Assembly (NCBI RefSeq): GCF_900177665.1
Contig: NZ_FXAW01000005.1
Coordinates: forward strand, 124,001-188,000
Direction: 5' to 3'
DNA length: 64,000 nucleotides
Source of the DNA: Marivirga sericea
GTDB lineage: Bacteria > Bacteroidota > Bacteroidia > Cytophagales > Cyclobacteriaceae
A model generated the notes under the pieces. That model saw only the letters and a program-made list of their open reading frames with translations, was not told where the DNA came from and searched no databases. The position numbers were made by a program, and so were the translations under genes. Positions 35,260-44,726 of the stretch are shown here, in pieces. Positions within the stretch are counted from its first letter, which is position 1; each line of letters opens with the position of its first letter.

Positions 35260-36729
35260 TTATGGTTTTCTATTTGCAACTGTATGAGTCGCAAGAATTC
35301 TTCTAGCTTCCATCTTCACAAGTGGCTTCTTTCGCATTTCCCAAATCACTTTTCTTGCTTTTTTCCCGGCCTCCTCCAAATCAATTATTGGTCTGGGGTA
35401 ATCTTTTCCCAATTGAAATTTTAAATCATTTTGTTCTATAAAACTGAGTTTCCACGGTTCATGAATAAATGTAACTGGAATATTTTTTAACTCAGGAATC
35501 CAATCTTTGATGAATTTCCCCTTTGGATCATGTTCTATTGATTGCTTCACTGGATTGTACATTCTAATGGTATTGATCCCTGTCACACCAGACTGCATCT
35601 GAAATTGAGGATAATGAATTCCGGGCTCAAAGTCTAGAAATTGCCTTCCTAAATAAATGGCTCCCCGTTTCCAGGGCTGCCACAAATGATAGGCTAGAAA
35701 AGAAACCAACATGGCACGCATTCTAAAATTCAAATAACCTGTTTCCGTTACACATCTCATACAGGCATCAACTAATGGAAAACCCGTCTCTCCCTTTTCC
35801 CAAGCTTGATACAAGACATCATTTGTATTTTGACGAATGCTGTCATAACCTATGTTTATATTTTCACTTTCATACCGCATTTCCATTTCAAATTTTTGTA
35901 TAAAATGGCAGTGCCACCTTAAACGAGAGGCAAAATTATTTAATGCACTTTTATTACCCGTTCCCTTAGCATTTCTCATGGATTGATATACAAATCGCAT
36001 ACTGATATTTCCATAAGCCAAATAAGGTGATAAACGGCTACAGGATTTTCGCGCTTCCGTAGGTTTACTAATATTTTTATTATACGTCCAATGTCTCTCT
36101 TGCAGAAAAGAATTCAGATACCGGTTTGCTTTCTGGATTCCACCAGTTTGAGCTATTTCTTTCTCTCTATGTATTCTGAGATCATGAGCGTCACTAACAA
36201 TAAAAGAAGGGAAATCTTCCCCTATCTCGGTGGTTTTCAGTGTATTGTAGTCGTTTTGAATAATAGGCTCAGACATAAAACCATACCATGATTTAGACCA
36301 ATCCTGCCTATTTGACCTTCCCCTTTGCAAGCCAAATTGTTGAAATTCAAGCCAGTGTATATTGAGATTGCTGCAATATTCTTTTACCTGTAAATCCCGA
36401 TCATAAGTAATTTTGAGACCTGTTTCTTCGTGAGACAATAAATACTTAATCTCATACTTCTCATTAAGTAATTTCAAAATGTCGATTACCTCAGCATGAA
36501 TTTGAAGTAGTCTTAAGTTAAAAGTAATTAATTGATTATTCATTTCTGCAAGTGATTCAGAAATGAAATTCCAATGTCTGTTGCTATAATCTGGTGCTTT
36601 TAATAGACTGGGTTCCCAAGCATAAAAGATAATAGCAGGAAGCCCTAATTCGGATGCTTTTTGAAGAGGTGCATGGTCTTCAAGTCTTAAATCTCTTTTT
36701 AGCCACACCAGCGTAATTGGTTTTTTCAT
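35260..36729 (-). CDS. Photolyase/cryptochrome family flavoprotein
   Basis: A 489-aa protein with an N-terminal Rossmann antenna domain ([18 protein letters not shown]) and a C-terminal FAD-binding helical domain ([54 protein letters not shown]). Class I CPD photolyases usually have HNR and WQW motifs; here the equivalent positions read NFR and FQM, and the Asn near the flavin N5 appears replaced. This fits a divergent bacterial cryptochrome/photolyase branch; repair versus light-sensing activity cannot be decided. It is transcribed leftward on its own. Confidence 0.9.
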   Translation of the reverse strand: MKKPITLVWLKRDLRLEDHAPLQKASELGLPAIIFYAWEPSLLKAPDYSNRHWNFISESLAEMNNQLITFNLRLLQIHAEVIDILKLLNEKYEIKYLLSHEETGLKITYDRDLQVKEYCSNLNIHWLEFQQFGLQRGRSNRQDWSKSWYGFMSEPIIQNDYNTLKTTEIGEDFPSFIVSDAHDLRIHREKEIAQTGGIQKANRYLNSFLQERHWTYNKNISKPTEARKSCSRLSPYLAYGNISMRFVYQSMRNAKGTGNKSALNNFASRLRWHCHFIQKFEMEMRYESENINIGYDSIRQNTNDVLYQAWEKGETGFPLVDACMRCVTETGYLNFRMRAMLVSFLAYHLWQPWKRGAIYLGRQFLDFEPGIHYPQFQMQSGVTGINTIRMYNPVKQSIEHDPKGKFIKDWIPELKNIPVTFIHEPWKLSFIEQNDLKFQLGKDYPRPIIDLEEAGKKARKVIWEMRKKPLVKMEARRILATHTVANRKP

Positions 36730-36810
36730 GTTATTTTGGTATTGCTATATCCATAGCAAAAACTGACTCGAAGTCCCTTTGTTTGAAATAGCTTCATTAC
36801 AACATTGAAA

Positions 36811-36849
36811 TAAAAAACCGATTTGGTTCGCCAAGTACCAAATCGGTTT
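36811..36849 (-). terminator. Rho-independent terminator after aconitase
   Basis: A perfect 13-bp stem (36815-36827 with 36837-36849) encloses a 9-base loop. On the minus strand it runs into TTTTTTATTTC, a good T-tract. It lies about 33 bases past the aconitase stop. Confidence 0.92.
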
Positions 36850-36882
36850 CATAAAAATTAAGCACTCAATTTCAATTAAGAA

Positions 36883-39657
36883 TCATTTCCTCAAGAAATC
36901 TCTTAAGACATACTGTAGAATACCTTTATTCTTATAATATTCTACTTCAATTTGAGAATCTAATCTAGCCAATACTTCAAATTTCACTTCTTTACCGTCA
37001 GACTTTTCAGCTACTGCAGAAAGTTTTTTGGAAGGTTCTAATCCATCACTTATTCCAGTAACAGAAATCTTCTCTGAACCGTCCAAGCCTAAAGATTCAG
37101 CTGATTCTCCTTCAGAATATTGCAAAGGCAATACGCCCATTCCGACTAAATTACTACGGTGAATACGCTCATAACTTTCTGCAATTACTGCTTTAATTCC
37201 AAGCAAATAAGTACCTTTTGCAGCCCAGTCTCTGGAGGAGCCACTTCCATATTCTTTACCACCTAATACCACTAATGGGGTACCATTTTCTTTGTATTTC
37301 TCAGCAGCATCAAATACCGTCATCTCTTCTCCAGAAGGTATATGTTTGGTGTAACCGCCTTCTTGTTCCGCCAACTGATTTTTGATTCGCACATTTGCAA
37401 AAGTTCCACGAGTCATAACTTCATCATTACCTCTTCTAGAACCATAAGAGTTAAAATCTTTCTTTTCTACTCCTCTACCTTTTAAATACTTACCGGCAGG
37501 ACTATCTTCTGCAAAAGCACCAGCAGGAGAAATATGGTCTGTCGTAATCGAATCACCCAATTTCAATAGTACATGAGCCTTTTCAATATTTTCAAAATCT
37601 GGTGCCTCTTCACTTATATCTTTAAAAAAGGGTGCCTCTTTGATATATGTGGACTTATCATCCCATTGATAATCTTTCGACTCAGGAGCCTTCATGTCTC
37701 TCCACTGTTCATTTCCATCAAAAATTTCACCATAGTTCTTTTTGTAAGAATCAGGTGAAAGCACTTTCCTCATTACCTCAAATATCTCATCTTGAGACGG
37801 CCATAAATCTTTCAGATAAACTGGTTCTCCATTCACATCATAGCTTAACGGATCATTATTTAAGTCAATATCTACCCTACCCGCAATGGCATATGCCACA
37901 ACTAACATGGGAGACATTAAGAAATTCATCTTCACATCTGGATGCACTCTAGCTTCAAAATTTCTATTGCCCGATAAAACAGAGGATACCACTAAGTCAT
38001 TTTCTTTTACAGCTTTCGCGATGTGTGGTGGTAAAGGACCTGAATTACCAATGCAAGAAGTACATCCATATCCCACAACGTGGAATTTCAATGCTTCTAA
38101 GTCATCCAATAGTTCAGCTGCTCTTAGGTAATCTGTCACCACTTTCGATCCTGGAGCCAAACTAGTTTTGACCCATGGCTTAACATCAACTCCTCTTTGA
38201 ATAGCTTTTTGGGCCACTAAACCAGCACCTAACATCACACTTGGATTCGAAGTATTGGTACAACTTGTAATGGCCGCGATCACAATTGAACCATCGCTTA
38301 AGCTAAATTCATCATTATGGGTTTTAATTTTTACTGTTTTCAAGCCGTTGCTATCGCCTTCTTCTATGGCTACGTCATCATCGACCTCAGCAGTTTGTTG
38401 TACAGGTTGAGAGCCCCCTTCAGCATACCACCTGCTAACAGGACGTTCGTACATGCTTAGGTATTCTCTTCCGTGTTCTTCCTTCAGTAAATCTTTAAAT
38501 TTATCTTCAAATTCTCGAACCAAAATCTTATCCTGCGGTCTTTTTGGACCAGAAACAGTAGGTTCCACAGTACTTAAATCTAATTCCAGCACTGTAGAAT
38601 AATTGATTTTATCTTCATTCTCTCTCCAAAGCATATTGGATTTAGCATATTGCTCTACCAAATCAATTTGCTCCTTAGAGCGATTGGTTTTATCCATATA
38701 AGATAAAGTCTGGTTATCTATTGGGAAATAAGTAACTGTACATCCAAATTCAGGAGACATATTGGAAATAGTGGCTCTGTCTGGAATCGTTAGATTATCT
38801 AATCCTGGACCAAATACCTCTACAAATTTACCTACTACACCATGATTCCTTAATAAATGGGTGATAGTTAAAACTAAATCTGTAGCAGTGGTTCCTAAAG
38901 GCATATCACCATTGAGCCTAAGTCCTATCACTTCTGGCATAATGAAATTAATAGGCTGACCTAAAATAGCGGCTTCCGCCTCAATTCCACCAACTCCCCA
39001 GCCCACTACGCCAATTCCATTGACCATAGGTGTATGGGAATCTGTTCCTACTAAAGTATCGGGAAAAACATATCCATCTCTCTCGATGACGCCCTTTGCT
39101 AAGTACTCTAAATTCACTTGGTGGCAAATTCCCATTCCTGGGGGCACAACTGAGAAATTATCAAATGCATTTTGCGCCCATTTCAAGAACTTATATCGCT
39201 CACCATTTCTTTCGTATTCTTTATCAACATTCTTTGCGTAAGAGTAGTTAGTACCAAAATAATCAACCTGAACAGAGTGGTCAATCACCAAATCAACAGG
39301 AATTAATGGATTAATTTTTTGAGGATCCTTTCCTTTTCGCACTGCTTCTGCTCTTAATGAAGCAATATCGACCACAGCAGGTACTCCCGTAAAATCTTGC
39401 ATCAAAACCCTAGCAGGTTTATAAGGAATATCTTTTCCAGAAGGCTCTGGTGTCCAATTCAGAAGAGTTTCTACATTTTCTTTCGTGATCGCAAAATCAT
39501 CAAAGTTTCTGACTGCATTTTCCAATAAAATCCTGATTGAAAACGGTAATTTATCAATATCATGACCTTGCTTTTGGAGTTCTTCCAAGCTGTAGTACTT
39601 TAGCTTGCCTTTCTTGATGTCTAGCTCTTTTACAATTTTATAAGGATCTTTATGCAT
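36883..39657 (-). CDS. acnA: Aconitate hydratase A
   Basis: A 924-aa TCA-cycle enzyme that interconverts citrate and isocitrate. The first cluster Cys is in AAITSCTNTSNPSVM and the other two are in GYGCTSCIGNSGPL, giving the three ligands of the [4Fe-4S] cluster. The swivel domain holds LGGKEYGSGSSRDWAAKG and GDSITTDHISPAG. The length and the N-terminal LPFSIRILLENAVRNFD fit the AcnA/IRP1 type rather than AcnB. It has its own terminator and is separated from pyruvate carboxylase by the terminator at 39698. Confidence 0.98.
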   Translation of the reverse strand: MHKDPYKIVKELDIKKGKLKYYSLEELQKQGHDIDKLPFSIRILLENAVRNFDDFAITKENVETLLNWTPEPSGKDIPYKPARVLMQDFTGVPAVVDIASLRAEAVRKGKDPQKINPLIPVDLVIDHSVQVDYFGTNYSYAKNVDKEYERNGERYKFLKWAQNAFDNFSVVPPGMGICHQVNLEYLAKGVIERDGYVFPDTLVGTDSHTPMVNGIGVVGWGVGGIEAEAAILGQPINFIMPEVIGLRLNGDMPLGTTATDLVLTITHLLRNHGVVGKFVEVFGPGLDNLTIPDRATISNMSPEFGCTVTYFPIDNQTLSYMDKTNRSKEQIDLVEQYAKSNMLWRENEDKINYSTVLELDLSTVEPTVSGPKRPQDKILVREFEDKFKDLLKEEHGREYLSMYERPVSRWYAEGGSQPVQQTAEVDDDVAIEEGDSNGLKTVKIKTHNDEFSLSDGSIVIAAITSCTNTSNPSVMLGAGLVAQKAIQRGVDVKPWVKTSLAPGSKVVTDYLRAAELLDDLEALKFHVVGYGCTSCIGNSGPLPPHIAKAVKENDLVVSSVLSGNRNFEARVHPDVKMNFLMSPMLVVAYAIAGRVDIDLNNDPLSYDVNGEPVYLKDLWPSQDEIFEVMRKVLSPDSYKKNYGEIFDGNEQWRDMKAPESKDYQWDDKSTYIKEAPFFKDISEEAPDFENIEKAHVLLKLGDSITTDHISPAGAFAEDSPAGKYLKGRGVEKKDFNSYGSRRGNDEVMTRGTFANVRIKNQLAEQEGGYTKHIPSGEEMTVFDAAEKYKENGTPLVVLGGKEYGSGSSRDWAAKGTYLLGIKAVIAESYERIHRSNLVGMGVLPLQYSEGESAESLGLDGSEKISVTGISDGLEPSKKLSAVAEKSDGKEVKFEVLARLDSQIEVEYYKNKGILQYVLRDFLRK

Positions 39658-39697
39658 GGTGAAAAAGTTTTAGTTTCAATAAGTTGATATAAATTAA

Positions 39698-39730
39698 AAA
39701 GGAGGAAGCTTCTTTCAAACTTCCTCCTTT
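39698..39730 (-). terminator. Rho-independent terminator after pyruvate carboxylase
   Basis: A perfect 11-bp stem (aaaggaggaag / cttcctccttt) encloses an 11-base loop. On the minus strand it continues as a T-rich run. It lies 25 bases past the pyruvate carboxylase stop and upstream of the aconitase start. Confidence 0.92.
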
Positions 39731-39755
39731 ATTATACCTATTTTTCAGGAAATTG

Positions 39756-42700
39756 TTACTCCAAACTTACAACTAGATCATCCTGCTGCACCATATCCCC
39801 AGCTTTTAAATGGACTTCCTTCACTACTCCTGCTCTTGGCGGAGTGATAGAAGATTCCATTTTCATCGCTTCTATGACAAATAGCGCTGTATTTTCAGTC
39901 ACTTCATCGCCCGGTTTCACTTTTATTGAGGCTAGCTTTCCTTGTAAAGGTGCTCCAACCTCGTTTTCTCCAGAAATCTTTCGATTGGTCACTTTATCTA
40001 CCTTGGCAGAGTTATCTTTAATTTTAACCCTTCTGGTTTGCCCGTTTAATTCAAAAGCAACCGTTCTTAATGCTTCCTCATTAGGCTCAGAAATGTAAAG
40101 CAACTTAATGATAATCGTTTTACCCTCAGAAATCTCTACCAAAATCTCTTCTCCATTTTTCATCCCGTAGAAGAACGCTAAAGTCGGAATATACCCTACT
40201 TCACCAAATTGCTGCTGATGCTTGTAGAAATCTTCATACACTTTTGGATAAAGTAAATAAGCCAGTAAATCGGATTCATCTTCATGACCATCAAATTTCT
40301 TCTTGAAGGCATCCATTTCCACTTTAAAATCTATCGGCTCTAAATGTTTATTCGGCCGATCAGTGAATGGCTTTTCTCCCTTTAAAATGATTTTGCTTAA
40401 TTCCTGAGGAAAACCACCTACCGGCTGACCTAATTCCCCGCGGAACAAATCAACTACAGAATCAGGAAAAGAAAGTGTATGTCCTTTTTCAAAAATATCA
40501 TTTGGCGTTAAATTATTGGAAGTCATGTAAAGAGCCATATCTCCTACCACCTTGGAAGAAGGTGTCACTTTTACCAAATCTCCAAACATCCTATTGACCA
40601 ATGCGTAGTTTGTTTTAACCGTTTCGAACTTATCGCCCAAGCCCAACGCATTTGCTTGCGGTCTTAAATTTGAATACTGTCCTCCAGGGATTTCATTATC
40701 ATAAATTTCAGCAGTACCTGCTTTCAGGCCAGATTCAAAAGGGTAATAAAACTCTCTCACATACTCCCAATAAGTAGAATAATCGTTTAAAGAATTAATA
40801 TTTAATTTCTGCTCCCTTTCATGACCTTGCATATAACTCGCAACAGAATTAAAATTAGGCTGAGAAGTTAATCCTGACATACTCCCCATAGCCACATCTA
40901 CCACATCCACTCCAGCTTCAATGGCCTTTAAATATGTAGCTGACTGAACGGAAGAAGTATCATGCGTATGTAAGTGAATTGGCAAATTAATTTCAGATTT
41001 CAATGCTCCGATTAATTCTGCTGCGGCATAAGGTTTTAGTAAGCCTGCCATATCTTTAATGGCAATAATATGAGCTCCCTCATTCTCCAATTGCTTGGCA
41101 AAATCCACATAATAATCGAGTGTATATTTCTTCTGTTCTGGATCCAAAATATCTCCTGTGTAGCAAATAGCAGCTTCAGCAATTGAATTCGTTCGTTCTC
41201 TTACTGTTTTGATGCTGACTTTCATTGCCTCCAACCAATTCAAAGAATCGAAAATTCTGAACACATCTATTCCAGTCTCAGCCGATTTCTCTATAAACTT
41301 CTCAATAAGATTGTCCGGATATGCTTTATAACCTACAGCATTGGAACCTCTTAAGAGCATTTGCAGGAGTACATTAGGCATAGCCCTTCTGAACTTTGCG
41401 AGTCTTTCCCACGGGTTTTCATGCAAAAAGCGCATGCAGACATCGAATGTTGCTCCGCCCCAAACTTCCATTGAAAATATCTCAGGATTGTTTTTAGCAT
41501 AACCTTCTGCTACTTTCATCATATCAATACCTCGCATTCTTGTAGCCAGTAAGGACTGATGCGCATCTCGGAAAGTGGTATCCGTATAGTGAATAGCTTT
41601 TTCATTTTTCAGCCATTGTGCAAATTTCTCTGGACCCAATTCTGTGAGTATATTTTTTGTTCCTTTTGGATAAGTTCCGTACTTATCATAATCTGGAACT
41701 ACTGGATGCCGGAAAGTTTTGTTCTCTTCCTTCACCTTCACATCTGGATGTCCATTAACGCTTACATCTGCTAAAAAACGCAATGTTTTCGTACCTCTAT
41801 CAAATTTCTGAGTGATTTTAAATAAGTCAGGATGCTCATCAATGAATTTCACAGTACATTCTCCGTTATAAAAGGTTGGATGTGAAATCACATTCTCCAA
41901 GAAGCCAATATTTGTTTTCACTCCTCTGATCCTGAATTCTCTTAATGCACGATGCAAGCGTTGTGCAGCACCTCTCAAAGTTCTACCGTGGGAAGAAACT
42001 TTAACCAACATCGAATCAAAGAAAGGAGATATATTTACTCCGGCATAAGAACTTCCCTCATCAATTCTAATTCCAAAACCGCCTGCATTTCTGTATGCAA
42101 TAATAGTCCCATAATCCGGTTTAAATCCATTTTCAGGATCTTCAGTCGTAATTCGACATTGAATAGCAAAACCATTGGCTTTTACATCTTCTTGGCTTTT
42201 GATATAGATTCTAGGATCATCTAAGGCATGTCCCTTAGCAATCAATATTTGTGAACGTACTATATCGACACCCGTAATTTCTTCCGTAATCGTATGCTCC
42301 ACTTGAATTCTAGGATTCACTTCAATAAAGTAGATATTCTCTTCTTTATCTACCAAGAACTCAACAGTACCTACGTTATTGTAATTGACTTGTCTGGTAA
42401 TGGCCAAAGCATATTCATACAATTTATCACGAGTTTCCTGAGATAAATTAGCTGAAGGTGCAACTTCTACCACTTTCTGGAATCTTCTTTGTACAGAGCA
42501 ATCACGTTCAAAAAGGTGGACAATATTGCCATAATTATCACCCATGATTTGCACTTCAATGTGTTTCGGATGGTCAATGTATTTCTCCAAGAAAATAGTA
42601 TCATCTCCAAATGCATTGCCTGCTTCACTTTTGGAATCAACAAAGGCAGATTTTAATTGCTCTTCATTTTGAACTACTCTCATACCACGACCACCACCAC

Positions 42701-43205
42701 CAGCAGCAGCTTTCACCATGATGGGATACCCAATTCTTTCAGCCTCTTTCAAAGCGGTTTCAGTATCTACCAGATCAATTTTACTATCTTCAATAATAGG
42801 GACATTGGCTTTTACAGCTATATCTTTAGCTCGAACCTTATCACCTAAGGCATTCATCACTTCCGGTTCAGGGCCTACGAAAATTATACCTTCTTCTTTA
42901 CACCTTTTTGCCAACTTCACATTTTCAGAAAGGAATCCATATCCAGGGTGAATAGCATCCACTCCTTTGTGCTTTGCCAGGCTAATGATTTCTTCTATAT
43001 CCAAATAAGGTTTTAGCGGATCATCGTCTTTTCCAATCTGATAAGCCTCGTCTGATTTATATCTATGTAGGGAATATCGGTCTTCGTACGTATAAACTGC
43101 TACTGTTCGGATTCGAAGTTCCGAAGCAGCACGGAGCACCCTAATTGCAATTTCGCCTCTGTTCGCTACTAATAATTTATTTATTTCAAATAATTTCGTT
43201 GTCAT
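39756..43205 (-). CDS. pyc: Pyruvate carboxylase
   Basis: A 1149-aa biotin enzyme that makes oxaloacetate from pyruvate, bicarbonate and ATP, refilling the TCA cycle. The biotin carboxylase domain (about 1-455) shows KLLVANRGEIAIRV, the KAAAGGGGRGMR ATP loop and RDCSVQRRFQK. The carboxyltransferase domain begins near residue 535 (TDTTFRDAHQSLLATRMRG), has the HLHTHDTSS metal ligands, and is followed by the PYC_OADA region. The biotin attachment site is EAMKMES with Lys1115. Domain order and length match the single-chain enzyme. Confidence 0.98.
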   Translation of the reverse strand: MTTKLFEINKLLVANRGEIAIRVLRAASELRIRTVAVYTYEDRYSLHRYKSDEAYQIGKDDDPLKPYLDIEEIISLAKHKGVDAIHPGYGFLSENVKLAKRCKEEGIIFVGPEPEVMNALGDKVRAKDIAVKANVPIIEDSKIDLVDTETALKEAERIGYPIMVKAAAGGGGRGMRVVQNEEQLKSAFVDSKSEAGNAFGDDTIFLEKYIDHPKHIEVQIMGDNYGNIVHLFERDCSVQRRFQKVVEVAPSANLSQETRDKLYEYALAITRQVNYNNVGTVEFLVDKEENIYFIEVNPRIQVEHTITEEITGVDIVRSQILIAKGHALDDPRIYIKSQEDVKANGFAIQCRITTEDPENGFKPDYGTIIAYRNAGGFGIRIDEGSSYAGVNISPFFDSMLVKVSSHGRTLRGAAQRLHRALREFRIRGVKTNIGFLENVISHPTFYNGECTVKFIDEHPDLFKITQKFDRGTKTLRFLADVSVNGHPDVKVKEENKTFRHPVVPDYDKYGTYPKGTKNILTELGPEKFAQWLKNEKAIHYTDTTFRDAHQSLLATRMRGIDMMKVAEGYAKNNPEIFSMEVWGGATFDVCMRFLHENPWERLAKFRRAMPNVLLQMLLRGSNAVGYKAYPDNLIEKFIEKSAETGIDVFRIFDSLNWLEAMKVSIKTVRERTNSIAEAAICYTGDILDPEQKKYTLDYYVDFAKQLENEGAHIIAIKDMAGLLKPYAAAELIGALKSEINLPIHLHTHDTSSVQSATYLKAIEAGVDVVDVAMGSMSGLTSQPNFNSVASYMQGHEREQKLNINSLNDYSTYWEYVREFYYPFESGLKAGTAEIYDNEIPGGQYSNLRPQANALGLGDKFETVKTNYALVNRMFGDLVKVTPSSKVVGDMALYMTSNNLTPNDIFEKGHTLSFPDSVVDLFRGELGQPVGGFPQELSKIILKGEKPFTDRPNKHLEPIDFKVEMDAFKKKFDGHEDESDLLAYLLYPKVYEDFYKHQQQFGEVGYIPTLAFFYGMKNGEEILVEISEGKTIIIKLLYISEPNEEALRTVAFELNGQTRRVKIKDNSAKVDKVTNRKISGENEVGAPLQGKLASIKVKPGDEVTENTALFVIEAMKMESSITPPRAGVVKEVHLKAGDMVQQDDLVVSLE

Positions 43206-43509
43206 ATTGATCTCTTGAATTGTCTGTATTTAAGCTTTTTTATTAAGGATGCTGAATTTAAAAAGGGATTCTGAGAAAGGGAAGGAAAAAGCGGAGAAAT
43301 TGGCTTTATTAATTCAAAATATTACATCTGTAGTAAGAATAGAAGCAAGTTCTCCCACTTCAGAAAAATACATTAATTGGTATAGAGCTTTAATTAAAAT
43401 CATTGAGTAAATAATGTCGAAGAGGATTTTTTGACATGGCTTAAGGTTTTTCAACAATTATTTTCATATACTTACTTTTCTAATCAACATTAATATTTAT
43501 TGGCGAATA
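43206..43509. other. 304-bp gap between pyc and the AraC-type gene
   Basis: The gap between the divergent pyc and AraC-type genes must hold the promoters of both. It contains a 53-codon open frame at 43249-43410. I see no convincing -33/-7 pair and no hairpin with a T-run. Confidence 0.6.
43249..43410 (+). CDS. Possible small protein (53 aa)
   Basis: An ATG-started frame of 53 codons begins MLNLKRDSEKGKEKAEK and ends NWYRALIKIIE, with a charged N-terminal half and an amphipathic C-terminal half. The AAGG just before the ATG is too close to serve as a normal ribosome site. The amino-acid makeup looks protein-like, but there is no family match that I recognise. It may be a real small gene or a chance frame in AT-rich DNA. 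Confidence 0.3.
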   Translation: MLNLKRDSEKGKEKAEKLALLIQNITSVVRIEASSPTSEKYINWYRALIKIIE

Positions 43510-44655
43510 ATGTCATCTCCGAGCCCAGTACTTTCTACCATCATATTTGTATTTGCGTTACAAGCTATTTTATTAAGTGCATTAATATATTTTAAGCGAC
43601 CGAAAAGACAATCCAACACTTTCTTATCCCTATTGATATTTTTTTATGCGCTAATGGCTTTAAATATTGCCTTCATAAATATTCTGATACGATTTGATAG
43701 CTTTCCCATATTCAGATATTTCCAGTTAGAGCTACTTTATGGAATAGGTCCAGCGATTTATTTTTACACAAAAAGCATTTCAAATCCAAGTTTCAAATTT
43801 AAGAAAAGAGACTATATACATTTTCTTCCGGTTTTTTTAGAGTTTATCTTTTATCGTACAGGTTTTTACCGGCTGGGAGCAGAGGGCATGTATCAAGCTC
43901 AACAACATCCTTACACAAAAATTTATTTGACTGAACAATGGTTAGGAATTATTTCAATAACAGTTTATACCCTTTTTGCATTTAAACTTCTTTTAAATCA
44001 CCAAGATTGGTTAAAGCAACACTACTCAAACCTTGACAAAAAATCGCTCAATTGGTTGAAATTGCCTGTCATTTTCTATGCATTTTTTTGGATTGCATGG
44101 AATATTCTGAGAGAAATAGACCGTGTCATCTATGAAGGTTATTTAAAAGACTATTATTTTCTTCCCACTTTTATGGGACTTGCTATTATAAGTGTTTGGA
44201 TCGCTTTTAAATCCTACACCATACCTCCAGCTAATCACCAAGAGAAATTAAAAAAACTCAATCTAAAAGCAGACGGACCAATCAATTTAAGTGAATATGC
44301 CAAGAAAATTGAGCTCCTTATGACAACTGAAAAGCCCTATTTAAATTCTGACCTCAGTCTATCGGACTTGGCTAATCAATTAGATATGAATACCAAACAA
44401 GTATCTCAGACTATCAACTCTTGTTTTGAAAAAAATTTCTATGAATTTGTTAATCAATATAGAGTAGGCTATTTCATTCAAAAAGTAAAAGCTTCAGAAC
44501 AGGAAAAATTTACGCTACTTTCTCTAGCCTATGATTGTGGATTTAAATCAAAATCAACCTTCAATGATTCATTTAAGAAGATAACTGGAAAAACTCCGAC
44601 AGAATATATAAAAAAGATGAAAAAAGAGTCCGAAAGCATGCATTCGGTCGATTAG
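43510..44655 (+). CDS. Membrane-bound AraC-type transcriptional regulator
   Basis: A 381-aa protein with several predicted membrane helices in residues 1-235 (about seven) and an AraC/XylS DNA-binding domain in residues about 275-375. The two helix-turn-helix units are LSLSDLANQLDMNTKQVSQT and FTLLSLAYDCGFKSKSTF, and the signature ending is FKKITGKTPTEYIKK. Such 7TM-AraC proteins are common in Bacteroidota and may read membrane or extracytoplasmic signals directly. It is the left border of, and co-directional with, eight exported-protein genes, which are its most likely targets by position only. Confidence 0.9.
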   Translation: MSSPSPVLSTIIFVFALQAILLSALIYFKRPKRQSNTFLSLLIFFYALMALNIAFINILIRFDSFPIFRYFQLELLYGIGPAIYFYTKSISNPSFKFKKRDYIHFLPVFLEFIFYRTGFYRLGAEGMYQAQQHPYTKIYLTEQWLGIISITVYTLFAFKLLLNHQDWLKQHYSNLDKKSLNWLKLPVIFYAFFWIAWNILREIDRVIYEGYLKDYYFLPTFMGLAIISVWIAFKSYTIPPANHQEKLKKLNLKADGPINLSEYAKKIELLMTTEKPYLNSDLSLSDLANQLDMNTKQVSQTINSCFEKNFYEFVNQYRVGYFIQKVKASEQEKFTLLSLAYDCGFKSKSTFNDSFKKITGKTPTEYIKKMKKESESMHSVD

Positions 44656-44726
44656 AGAGAAATAAAGACCCTGATTTGCATTAAATTACTAAAGTATAAT
44701 CATTCTAATTCTTAAAATCCTGATCA

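Noticed and set aside
37647-38131. Open frames on the plus strand within the aconitase gene
   Set aside because: They lie opposite a long, clearly conserved enzyme gene and show no recognisable motif or start signal, so they are shadow frames.
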